Below are positions 1-6,750 of a DNA stretch of 41,109 nucleotides, piece by piece. The stretch lies in NCBI GenBank assembly GCA_019058425.1, contig JAHPYZ010000042.1, positions 1-41,109 on the forward strand, read 5' to 3'. A program made the translations under genes and the position numbers. The notes under the pieces were generated by a model that was given only the letters and a program-made list of their open reading frames with translations, did not search any database and was not told the origin of the DNA. Position 1 is the stretch's first letter. The number at the start of each line of letters is the position of its first letter. The DNA is from Promethearchaeota archaeon. GTDB lineage: Archaea > Asgardarchaeota > Lokiarchaeia > Sigyniarchaeales > SOKP01.

Positions 1-55
1 ACCCCCGACCTGCCGGTTAAGAGCCGGTTGCGCTACCTGCCTGCGCCAATAGCCC
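1..55 (-). tRNA. tRNA-Lys (anticodon CTT), 3' end cut by window edge
   Basis: Read on the minus strand from 55, the sequence gives a 5' acceptor strand GGGCTAT, a D arm with GCGC/GCGC stem, and an anticodon arm with loop CTCTTAA (anticodon CTT, plus-strand positions 19-21). The variable loop and the 5' side of the T stem follow. The T loop and 3' acceptor strand lie beyond position 1, so the gene is partial. The anticodon loop is uninterrupted. One A-C mismatch sits at the outer pair of the anticodon stem. Confidence 0.88.
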
Positions 56-94
56 TTTCAACTAATTTATCTTTAATCAATAAAATCTATAAAA

Positions 95-196
95 CGCAGA
101 TGGAGGGACTCGAACCCCCGAGCGCTTACGCGCACCGGCTCACTTGATTATTCATCACTCTCAAGGCCGGCGTCTTACCAGCTAGGCTACATCTGC
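95..196 (-). tRNA. tRNA-Ser (anticodon TGA) with intron
   Basis: The acceptor stem GCAGATG/CATCTGC closes the molecule and the discriminator base is G, as usual for archaeal Ser tRNAs. A long class II variable arm is present (around 125-135). The anticodon stem CCGGC/GCCGG encloses CTTGA plus extra sequence. Removing 141-159 gives a regular seven-base loop CTTGAGA with anticodon TGA (plus-strand 161-163). CCA is not encoded. The gene lies about 40 bp from the partial tRNA-Lys on the same strand, so the two may be co-transcribed. Confidence 0.9.
141..159 (-). other. 19-nt intron at tRNA position 37/38
   Basis: The anticodon-proximal CUUG pairs with CAAG near the 3' end of the intron, giving a four-base-pair central helix. 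It is flanked by three-base bulges AGA and UGA. This is the canonical archaeal bulge-helix-bulge substrate of the tRNA splicing endonuclease. Cleavage after the second base of each bulge restores a seven-base anticodon loop. Confidence 0.82.
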
Positions 197-372
197 TAAT
201 TTTAGATATTATGTACTTTTTTAATATTTTATGATTATTAGCTATTAATTTAGAGTATATGCTATAAAATAAATTTTGTTCATTTTTCATTGCTTTTTAC
301 TATTTTCATCTTGTTTATAAGGAAAACTATAAATTTTATGCTACATTGACCTCTAATTGAGTTGGTGAAGAA

Positions 373-861
373 ATGAGCGGGGCAAAGGATTTTCGATATT
401 TAATACCGGAAAGTTTGTTCAAGGAGATTACCCAAAAAGCAGCAGAGGAGTATCCTCAGATAATCCATGGCTGGTTATTTGCTGACAGAAAAGAAAATTT
501 CGGTATCTGTACCAAGTTTATAATGAATCCAGATCTAAGGAAAAATAAAGTACATGTTAAACCAAGAAGCTGGATGCGATACAAAAAATCAAAGATCTAT
601 AATATGCGTAAATTTAAGGCCGAAATGGGAGTAGATATCGTCTGGATGTGGCATAGTCATCCAAGTGGTAATGAGAAACTTCATGGCATTGATAAGCGAA
701 TATTAAAATATTTGTCTAATGGTGTTATGATTATAGTTGTGCCACCAATACCAAATAAGACTCCTGAGCAAAAAGCTCATCTTGTAGGCTGGTATTATGA
801 TAAAAGGTATACTAAAAAACCTATCATTGAAAAAATGGTCTTTGAGATAATATCAGAATAA
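373..861 (+). CDS. JAMM/MPN-like (JAB domain) protein with degenerate active site
   Basis: This is a 162-residue protein, about the length of a single MPN domain. The stretch WMWHSHP (residues 91-97) followed by D107 reproduces the His-x-His...Asp zinc triad of JAMM metalloproteases, with the correct spacing from the second His to Asp. Two usual features are missing. The Ser three residues before Asp is replaced by His104, and the catalytic Glu expected after Pro28 (P-x-E-x-x-G pattern) is Ile30 in PQIIHG. JAMM proteins cleave isopeptide bonds or process cysteine-linked substrates; whether this one is active is unclear. It stands alone, 120 bp upstream of an acyltransferase gene, and fragments of its 3' end recur at 2270-2386 and 2884-2916. 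The ATG at 373 follows a weakly purine-rich stretch (GGTGAAGAA). Confidence 0.68.
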   Translation: MSGAKDFRYLIPESLFKEITQKAAEEYPQIIHGWLFADRKENFGICTKFIMNPDLRKNKVHVKPRSWMRYKKSKIYNMRKFKAEMGVDIVWMWHSHPSGNEKLHGIDKRILKYLSNGVMIIVVPPIPNKTPEQKAHLVGWYYDKRYTKKPIIEKMVFEIISE

Positions 862-982
862 TATGCATAATTCTACTTTTTTCTTTTAATCATAATTTTA
901 AGTTTTATGTTCTTATAGCCAGTAAAATTTATAATTACAATTGAAATTCTATAAAACTAAATATTTCTAATAGAGTATTATT

Positions 983-2221
983 ATGGAATTTCAAGAAAAG
1001 GATACGAAAAGTGATAATTTATCTGTAGTAGAATTTGATAAATCAAATAAAATTTCTAACCATTTTTTTCAGTTGGATTTTTTAAAAGCTGTCATGATTT
1101 TTTTAATAATTTTCGATCACACGGTCCCATACATTTTTCGTGAAAAGATGGCTGTGCGACTTTGGGAAGGAATTGCAATCCCCTTCTTTTTAGTAATAAT
1201 GGGGTTTAATATGGGTTTGTCCTTCAATCAATTAGAATCGAAATCTCTCCAGAAACTTTACTCTCTGAAGTATTTTAAAAAAAAATTCTGGAGATATTTA
1301 TTTCCTTTTCTCCTATTATACACAATCTCAATAATAATCGGTTTGGTATTTGAGCTTTTCTTTAACTATCATGCTTTTGAACAATATCGAATTGCAGGAT
1401 CATTCCATATTATTAGTATATTTCTTGGAATTTTACCATTTTATGGGCCAGGAAATTGGTTTATTCCTGTTTTATTTATAAGTATCCTCATTATGCCTCT
1501 GTTGTATAAGGGAATGTCCGGTAAATGGGGGTGGAGAATATTTACACTTATCATATGCTTTCTTACTGAAATTGTAATTCAATTATTATTCTATGTATTT
1601 TTTACGATACCAAGTATTCCCTTCAATACATGGGAAAGGTTTTATGCCTTTTTTAGTATTTATCATATAGTATTTTCTACACCCTTTGTTATGCTTTCAG
1701 GGATAGGTTTGGGGATGTGGTTTTCTACAAAAAATAATGAACCAAGTATATTTTCAAAACAAAATTGTTTTATGTGGATTCTATTTCCTTTAAGTTTATT
1801 TTATATAATACAATTTTGCTGGATATTCGAATTTCGTATTGAATTTATGTGGACTGAATACACATTACTCTTTATTCCATATTCTGCTTTTTTATTTCTG
1901 ATATTAATGAGGATTCTTCCAAAAAATAGTAATTCTAAGTTTTCTAAAGGTATCTCAAGTATAGGAAGAGCAACTTATCATATTTTATTGACTCAGATTC
2001 TATATTTTGCAATTATAATAGCTATCTGGGGAGATCATTCTAGTGCGACCATTTTTGGGGTTGTTTCGGGAAATCTATCAGAAGAATTGGAGGCACTAAT
2101 GTTGATTTTATTTTTCATCATAAATAGTGCTATTTGTGTTAGTTTAGGTGTTTTATGGTGGTATAGTGAATCTAAAGTACGAGAATATCGATTTGAAAAG
2201 AAAAAAATTGAAATCAAATAG
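983..2221 (+). CDS. Acyltransferase-3 family membrane protein
   Basis: The 412-residue protein has a short hydrophilic N-terminus (about 1-30) followed by roughly ten hydrophobic helices. The first helix carries the family signature: D32 and K35, then H46 in the FDHTVPY stretch, matching the conserved Asp and catalytic His of OafA/NodX-type acyltransferases. These enzymes move acetyl or other acyl groups onto sugars or lipids at the cytoplasmic membrane. The substrate cannot be predicted from sequence. It has no obvious operon partner; a decayed copy of the upstream JAMM gene tail starts about 50 bp after its stop codon. The C-terminus ends in a basic, lysine-rich tail. Confidence 0.8.
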   Translation: MEFQEKDTKSDNLSVVEFDKSNKISNHFFQLDFLKAVMIFLIIFDHTVPYIFREKMAVRLWEGIAIPFFLVIMGFNMGLSFNQLESKSLQKLYSLKYFKKKFWRYLFPFLLLYTISIIIGLVFELFFNYHAFEQYRIAGSFHIISIFLGILPFYGPGNWFIPVLFISILIMPLLYKGMSGKWGWRIFTLIICFLTEIVIQLLFYVFFTIPSIPFNTWERFYAFFSIYHIVFSTPFVMLSGIGLGMWFSTKNNEPSIFSKQNCFMWILFPLSLFYIIQFCWIFEFRIEFMWTEYTLLFIPYSAFLFLILMRILPKNSNSKFSKGISSIGRATYHILLTQILYFAIIIAIWGDHSSATIFGVVSGNLSEELEALMLILFFIINSAICVSLGVLWWYSESKVREYRFEKKKIEIK

Positions 2222-2269
2222 TTTAAAGAAAAAATGTCTAAAATTACAAAACTTCTTTTTATTATACTA

Positions 2270-2386
2270 CAAACAGTACCAAATAAAACCACAGAGCAAA
2301 AAGCAAATTTGTCGGCCTATATTAAGATAAACGATATACAAAAAACCTATCATAGAAAAATGGTCTTTTAGATAATATCTGAATAA
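2270..2386 (+). pseudogene. Degenerate copy of the 3' end of the JAMM-like gene
   Basis: About 115 bp here align with 745-861, the last third of the JAMM-like gene. Matching blocks include ACCAAATAAA, GAGCAAAAAGC, AAAAAACCTATCAT and ATGGTCTTT. In the best frame it reads VPNKTTEQKANL... against IPNKTPEQKAHL... in the intact gene. It has lost about two bases and carries GAG to TAG just before the end, so it is not translatable as a full domain. No counterpart of the N-terminal two thirds (zinc site) is present upstream. Confidence 0.82.
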
Positions 2387-2525
2387 CCTTAATTCAAAAT
2401 ATTTTATAAATTTCTTTTTCTTTTATTTTTGAAGTCTTAAATAAACATTAATATATTCTACTGAAAGGTTTTTTAAGGAGTAAATCTATAAGAGGAATTA
2501 GAGTTAATAAATAATCAGAAAATCT

Positions 2526-2898
2526 ATGGTGATAAAAAATAGAAAACAAAATTGCTGTTTGTGGATTAGAATGCGACAAGTGTCATATTTATTTGGCTGA
2601 TGAAGATAAATCCATTGCTGAAGGTATATTAAAGTGGTTTAAGAAAGAAGGATGGAGACCAGAAACATTGACCGTCCAAGAATTTATGCAACAAGGAAAA
2701 TTATGCCTTGGTTGTAGAAGTGATCGTGAAGATATTCATTGGTCAGGTAATTGTTGGATTTTGGCTTGTTGTATTGATGATAAAAAACTAGATTCTTGTC
2801 ATAAATGTCCTGAATTCTTATGTGAAAGGTTAGAAGCTTGGGGCAAAGAAAGCGATGGGTATACTAAAGCATTGCAGCGATTGCAGTCTTTGAGATAA
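2526..2898 (+). CDS. DUF3795 cysteine-rich protein, apparent frameshift near the start
   Basis: The frame ending at 2898 is open from 2536 and encodes the DUF3795 N-terminus IAVCGLECDKCHIYLADE (from 2551), but it lacks a standard start codon ahead of that motif. The nearest usable one in frame is TTG at 2593, which would remove the conserved cysteines. An ATG at 2526 lies in another frame; dropping one A from the six-A run at 2534-2539 joins it as MVIKIENKIAVCG. Later Cys pairs follow: C-x2-C in LCLGCRSD, then CC, CHKC and C in the EFLCERL region. DUF3795 proteins are small putative zinc-binding proteins of unknown function. Either an assembly indel or a real frameshift explains the start. 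The last codons merge into a repeat of the JAMM gene tail. Confidence 0.72.
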
Positions 2899-2956
2899 TT
2901 TTAGAATAACCTTAATCTAAAAAAATTTGAAAATTCCTTTATTTATTATTTTTGTG
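2884..2956 (+). repeat. Third copy of the JAMM-gene tail and its downstream sequence
   Basis: The block TCTTTGAGATAA...AGAATAACCTTAAT at 2887-2916 matches 2364-2393 almost base for base and matches 837-861 of the JAMM gene. The similarity to the second copy continues into the T-rich downstream region (about 2362-2434 against 2884-2956). The DUF3795 gene takes its stop codon from this repeat. Confidence 0.7.
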
Positions 2957-3022
2957 ATTGTTATCATAAAATATTAAAATTTTAAATCTTTATATTGAAA
3001 TTGTAGCATATCAAAATTTGAG

Positions 3023-3135
3023 GCAATCGTCGCTTAGCCTGGTAGAGCGCCGGTCTGCTAAACCGGTGTCCAACGGACTCGTGGGTTCGAAAAAATGTTG
3101 CATTTAGCATATAATTGAAAATCCCACCGATTGCG
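3023..3135 (+). tRNA. tRNA-Ser (anticodon GCT) with T-loop intron
   Basis: The acceptor stem GCAATCG (3023-3029) pairs with CGATTGC (3128-3134) and is followed by discriminator G3135, typical of Ser. The anticodon loop CTGCTAA gives GCT at 3057-3059. A long variable arm (TGTCCAACGGACTC) confirms class II. The T stem GTGGG (3081-3085) pairs with CCCAC (3123-3127), but the loop between holds 37 bases instead of seven. Removing 3092-3121 leaves the normal T loop TTCGAAT. CCA is not encoded. Confidence 0.9.
3092..3121 (+). other. 30-nt non-canonical intron in T loop of tRNA-Ser(GCT), position 59/60
   Basis: UUCG (3086-3089) pairs with UGAA (3116-3119) as a four-base-pair central helix including one G-U. 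The 5' bulge is A3090-A3091-A3092 and the 3' bulge A3120-A3121-U3122. Cutting after the second base of each bulge removes exactly 30 nt and restores a consensus T loop. An inner hairpin forms from AUGU-UGC and GCAUAU around an AUUUA loop. Confidence 0.82.
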
Positions 3136-3144
3136 CTCAATCAA

Positions 3145-3250
3145 GGGCCAGTGGTCTAGTGGTTATGACGTCTCGCTTACACCGAGAAGGTCGGGAGTTC
3201 AATAGGAAAAAAAACTTCTTTTTTTCTTGGAATCCTCTCCTGGCCCACCA
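3145..3250 (+). tRNA. tRNA-Val (anticodon TAC) with T-loop intron
   Basis: The acceptor stem GGGCCAG (3145-3151) pairs with CTGGCCC (3240-3246), followed by discriminator A and an encoded CCA (3248-3250). The anticodon stem TCTCG/CGAGA holds the loop CTTACAC, giving TAC at 3178-3180. The T stem GGGAG (3193-3197) pairs with CTCTC (3235-3239), with one G-U. The T-loop region is 37 bases; removing 3204-3233 leaves TTCAATC. The gene starts nine bases after tRNA-Ser(GCT), so both probably come from one transcript. A T-rich stretch (3251-3266) follows and may end it. Confidence 0.9.
3204..3233 (+). other. 30-nt non-canonical intron in T loop of tRNA-Val(TAC), position 59/60
   Basis: UUCA (3198-3201) pairs with UGGA (3228-3231) as the central helix. 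Bulges are A3202-U3203-A3204 and A3232-U3233-C3234. An inner helix of about nine pairs forms from GG plus a run of A (3205-3213) against a run of U plus CU (3219-3227). Excision of 30 nt leaves a regular T loop. Position and length equal those of the intron in the preceding tRNA. Confidence 0.8.
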
Positions 3251-3263
3251 TTTTCTTATCTTT

Positions 3264-4046
3264 TTAAAAAAGTATTCTGATTTTTTTAGGGCGTAAAGCG
3301 CTTAATTTACAATTTTTTAGCCTATTACCAATATGTGCAATGATTCCCGGGGCATCAGATCCCTCTTTTAGTAGAACTAAATTTTCTAAAAAACCAAATC
3401 TCTTCACAGTAATGATATCCCGAAAATGTCCTCTTTGAGTAATAATTTTTTTAAACTGCCCCCTAGTTTCTCCGCTCAAAAACACACCCTCAATATTTTC
3501 TGCAATAACTTTTTTAAAAAAATTCAGAGTTTTTGGTGCAAATTCACCTAGAAGGTTATTATTTTCGGCATCGACTTCAGTGATCTTAATATATACGGGA
3601 AAATGGTCAATAAAATCATACGCATCAATTATGTCTTTTAAAGTTCTTTCTTTTCCTTTACATAATTGTTTTCGTAAAGTATGCAGATTTATAAGCACAT
3701 CCATATTAGGATTCATAATGGCACAATCCACAAATAAACCAAATCCAACTTTACCTACATCCACAAGAGTACCCTTATATTCCTTATCAACTTTTATCTC
3801 TTTAAATTCATTTATAGATCCAATCTCTTTTTTCAAGAGGTTATAAACAAATAGTTCTTCTGGGCCACTGATGAGTATCTCGAACCTTTTATCAAACTTT
3901 CTCAACTTTTTAATGTTAATCGATGTATCAGGAAAACCTTTAACACGTTCTCTTAAATACTTAAGATATCTAAGGTAAATATCTTCTTTCTTTCCTTTAT
4001 CTGATACATTGTAGATCTTATCAAACAGAACTAAATTTTGCACCAT
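3264..4046 (-). CDS. DUF2110 family archaeal protein
   Basis: The protein resembles the archaeal DUF2110 family. A central segment GTLVDVGKVGFGLFVDCAI leads into a LINLHTLRKQLCKG region, and the C-terminal part has the GHFRDIITVKRFGFLENLVLLKEGSDAPGI-type pattern ending in a basic tail. I recall these motifs from the family; its function is unknown. The middle segment looks like a small beta-rich nucleic-acid-binding fold, which is an inference. A TTG at 4073 extends the frame by nine codons, but ATG 4046 is preferred. A perfect 14-bp palindrome lies just upstream at 4052-4065. The gene is convergent with the preceding tRNA pair and ends 13 bases after tRNA-Val. Confidence 0.68.
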   Translation of the reverse strand: MVQNLVLFDKIYNVSDKGKKEDIYLRYLKYLRERVKGFPDTSINIKKLRKFDKRFEILISGPEELFVYNLLKKEIGSINEFKEIKVDKEYKGTLVDVGKVGFGLFVDCAIMNPNMDVLINLHTLRKQLCKGKERTLKDIIDAYDFIDHFPVYIKITEVDAENNNLLGEFAPKTLNFFKKVIAENIEGVFLSGETRGQFKKIITQRGHFRDIITVKRFGFLENLVLLKEGSDAPGIIAHIGNRLKNCKLSALRPKKIRILF

Positions 4047-4051
4047 AAAAA

Positions 4052-4065
4052 AACACTTAAGTGTT
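4052..4065. promoter_or_regulatory. 14-bp perfect palindrome upstream of the DUF2110 gene
   Basis: AACACTTAAGTGTT equals its own reverse complement and lies six bases from the ATG at 4046. It could be an operator for a dimeric regulator or a short RNA hairpin in the leader. No second copy was noticed in the window. Confidence 0.35.
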
Positions 4066-4115
4066 AGTATCAATTAAAATTTAAGTATCTTAGGATCTTA
4101 AAAGTAAAATTTTAA

Positions 4116-5042
4116 TTATCCCAAATTATTTCTATATATTCTATTGGAAACTAATGTAGATAAGAATACCGAAATAAACAAGATAAAACTTCCAATTAAA
4201 ATCCACAAATTGTAATAACGTCCGAAAAAAAATATATCTATAACAAAAGGGATAATCACTTGAAGAAGTAGAAGTAATGATACTTGATTTGCACTTAAGA
4301 TTTTCATAGAATTAAAATACATATAAAAAGCAATAATTGTTGAAAAAATTACAAGACAAATCAGCCATATCCACGTTTCTTGAGTAGGAATAGCATACTC
4401 ACCTGTTACTATCATAAGAGTTACACTAAATAATGTGATTATAACGAGTACAACATAAAACAAACTAATTGAATCGAAATTTTTTTCATCTAGTTTTTGT
4501 AAATAAGAAGTGAATGTAATATATAATCCTAAGAACAGTGCAGAGGAGATTAATATTAGTATTCCAGTTAAAGAAAGAGATCCACTACTGAGAAAAGTTA
4601 GATTTCCTTCAGAAATAATTAGAAAAATTCCCACTAAACTAATAATCACTGCAATCAAATGATATAACTTCATAGGTTGTTTTAAAAAAATCCAAGAGAA
4701 AAATGGAACCATAATTGCATAGGACAACGTTAATAAAGTAGCTAAACCTGCTGGGATTTGAAGTTCCTGACCGATATATTGAAGAATTAACCCCAAACCT
4801 TCAAAAACACCAATAAGCCAAACATATTTATTTTTAAATAAAATTGTAATAATACTCCTTTTCTTAACTAAAACTAGAGGAGTTAATATTGTTAGTGAAA
4901 TAGCAAAACGATAAAAGAGAAATGGTATGGATGGTATTGAAGTCAATCCTAATTCCACAAATGTGCTCGATAAACCCCAGCAGACGATTGCGATTGCGAT
5001 AAAGATATACCCTTGTTGTTTTAATCTTAAATTATCTCCCAT
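4116..5042 (-). CDS. EamA/DMT-superfamily transporter
   Basis: The 308-residue protein consists of about ten hydrophobic helices in two similar halves, as in EamA-domain (drug/metabolite transporter) permeases. The first half opens with GYIFIAIAIVCWGLSSTFVELGL, and the second half starts near GILILISSALFLGLYITF. The family exports or imports small metabolites such as amino acids or nucleosides across the cytoplasmic membrane; the substrate is not predictable. It starts at ATG 5042 and stands alone, 42 bp upstream of the DUF2110 TTG, with which it could share a transcript. Confidence 0.85.
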   Translation of the reverse strand: MGDNLRLKQQGYIFIAIAIVCWGLSSTFVELGLTSIPSIPFLFYRFAISLTILTPLVLVKKRSIITILFKNKYVWLIGVFEGLGLILQYIGQELQIPAGLATLLTLSYAIMVPFFSWIFLKQPMKLYHLIAVIISLVGIFLIISEGNLTFLSSGSLSLTGILILISSALFLGLYITFTSYLQKLDEKNFDSISLFYVVLVIITLFSVTLMIVTGEYAIPTQETWIWLICLVIFSTIIAFYMYFNSMKILSANQVSLLLLLQVIIPFVIDIFFFGRYYNLWILIGSFILFISVFLSTLVSNRIYRNNLG

Positions 5043-5288
5043 TGAATTTATTTCTCAACTCTCTTATTATATTTAATGATTTAAAATCTTAATCTTTTAC
5101 TTACTTTTAGTAATAGCTCTTTAATTAAATGAAGTGCTTAATCAAAATCTAGGTATTTCAATATCATAATACTAGAATTATCTTGCAGATTTTAAATTAA
5201 AGAATCTACAATTCTAAAAAGATTTATATTTCAATATTTCTATCTTTCTATAAAAATAAAAACTGAATTATATTTAAGATGAAGAATT

Positions 5289-5660
5289 ATGGAAGAACAA
5301 AGATTTAATCATCTAGTTAATGCTTTAAATGAATTTGAAGGCGTAGAGGAAGTATTTTTATTAAATACTGTGGGAGATATCGTTTTTAAATCTGGGGATT
5401 TTCCGCTAACAAATGAAGAAGCTAAAGGGATATTAAATGCTTGGAAAACAAAAGAACCTTCTCTGACATTTCAGAATTACCGATTTGCAATTTTAAAGAA
5501 TGATGATATACAATTAGCTGCAAAAAATATAGGTGCTGGAAAAGGAAATATTATTGGATCTATAACTAAAGAAGGAGATTATCTTGTTGCACATACCAGA
5601 GATGAAGGTATGATTTTATTGGAGTGGTCAATATTCATAAATAAGGTTGCATGGTCATAA
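5289..5660 (+). CDS. Profilin-like protein (Asgard-type)
   Basis: The order of elements in these 123 residues fits profilin: an N-terminal helix (about 1-18), two strands around GDIVFKSGDF (29-38), a helix with NEEAKGILNAW (42-52), then strands YRFAILKNDD (64-73), a gly-rich turn GAGKGNIIGS (82-91) and LVAHTRDEG (99-107). The KSGDF segment and the lysine-glycine turn before a G-S-x-T-K strand are like profilin's. A C-terminal helical tail ends in VAWS. Profilins bind actin monomers and phosphoinositides; Asgard profilins have been shown to bind actin. The main alternative is a Roadblock/LC7 or longin-like fold of similar size, but the AAKN...GAGKGNIIG block is not expected there. No actin gene lies in the window. 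It is monocistronic, with 245 bp of AT-rich sequence in front. Confidence 0.6.
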   Translation: MEEQRFNHLVNALNEFEGVEEVFLLNTVGDIVFKSGDFPLTNEEAKGILNAWKTKEPSLTFQNYRFAILKNDDIQLAAKNIGAGKGNIIGSITKEGDYLVAHTRDEGMILLEWSIFINKVAWS

Positions 5661-5934
5661 AAAAGCATTAAACAAAGAAAATTGAAATATAGTAGTTCTA
5701 GTTTAATTTTTATAATCTCTTTTTAAAATATTTAAAGAAAATATAAATTGACTCATTTATTAATTCTTTTTAAGATACAAAAAAAAATAACCTAAAAAAG
5801 AGATAATATAAATAAGAAAAATTAAATTCTCAATTTTAGTTGAAATAACTAAGTATTAAGGATTTTAATATTTTTAAAGAACAAAAAAAGGAGGATGATT
5901 AAGTATTTTTCAAGGTCAAGGTCGTGGCTATGAT

Positions 5935-6624
5935 ATGGCTATAACGCAATTCTCGCCAGAAGGTCGGCTTTTTCAAGTAGAATATGCTATTGAGGCTGTT
6001 CGACGAGGCACGACTGCCATTGTATGTAGAAATAAAAATTCTGTTGTGTTTGCGGTTGAGAAAAAAGGTTCTGAACTTCAAGAGCAAAGTACAGGATCAG
6101 AAAAAATATTCAAGATTGATGATCATATTGGAGTTGCGATTGCGGGTTTGACGGCTGATGCTCGAGTTCTCATTGATAGAGCCAGAGTTCAAGCTCAAGT
6201 GAATATTTTAAATTATGATGAGAAAATTTCTGTTAAGGACAGTACACTAAATATATGTGAATACAAACAGGTTTTCACACAGAATGCAGGTGTGCGCCCT
6301 TTTGGAGTTTCCTTTTTAATCGCAGGAATTGATAATGATGAAACAACCTCCTTATATTTAACTGACCCAAGTGGAGCAATGTGGGGTTATAAAGCTTTTG
6401 CAATTGGTTCTGGAGCAGCTGAAGCAAGAACTTACCTTGAGGAACATTATAAAGAGGATATGAGTGATGAAGAATTGAAGTTATTACCATTAAGAACATT
6501 AAAGGAATTAATGGCCGATAATCTAAATAAAAATACATGTGATGTTGCCTTTATTTTAAAGGAAGACAGATCATTTAAATTACTAAATTTGGAAGAAAAG
6601 GAAGAAATATTGAATAAACTATAA
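5935..6624 (+). CDS. psmA: 20S proteasome alpha subunit
   Basis: The FSPEGRLFQVEYA motif and following TTAIVCR strand identify an alpha-type proteasome subunit, which forms the outer rings and gates of the 20S core. The conserved N-terminal G-Y-D residues are encoded just upstream (5926-5934) in the same open frame, which extends back to 5899 without ATG, GTG or TTG. ATG 5935 would therefore delete the gating segment. A strong GGAGG sits at 5890-5894, fitting initiation near 5899-5905 (for example ATT 5905). An ATG at 5895 abuts the GGAGG and is one base out of frame; one fewer T in the run 5906-5910 would fuse it as MIKYFQGQGRGYDMAIT. Usual YDRAIT is YDMAIT here. First gene of the SBDS-exosome cluster. 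Confidence 0.93.
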   Translation: MAITQFSPEGRLFQVEYAIEAVRRGTTAIVCRNKNSVVFAVEKKGSELQEQSTGSEKIFKIDDHIGVAIAGLTADARVLIDRARVQAQVNILNYDEKISVKDSTLNICEYKQVFTQNAGVRPFGVSFLIAGIDNDETTSLYLTDPSGAMWGYKAFAIGSGAAEARTYLEEHYKEDMSDEELKLLPLRTLKELMADNLNKNTCDVAFILKEDRSFKLLNLEEKEEILNKL

Positions 6625-6750
6625 TTTCCTCAAAATTAAGATTATAATCAAGGTATTTCCCCCTTTATATTTATCTTTTAACGGAAAGACAAGAAAATAG
6701 GAATAAAATATATAGAAATAATTCAATCATTTGAATTGTGAACGTATAAC

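Noticed and set aside
2035..2292. Minus-strand frame of 85 codons over the end of the acyltransferase gene
   Set aside because: It lies antisense to well-supported membrane-helix codons and has no recognisable domain.
5289..5660. Roadblock/LC7 annotation for the 123-residue protein
   Set aside because: The first strands fit either fold, but the Lys-Gly turn followed by G-S-x-T-K and A-H-T strands fits profilin better; Roadblock is kept as the alternative.
6275..6538. Minus-strand frame inside the proteasome alpha gene
   Set aside because: The plus strand is a conserved proteasome subunit; the antisense product is low-complexity and unlike any family.
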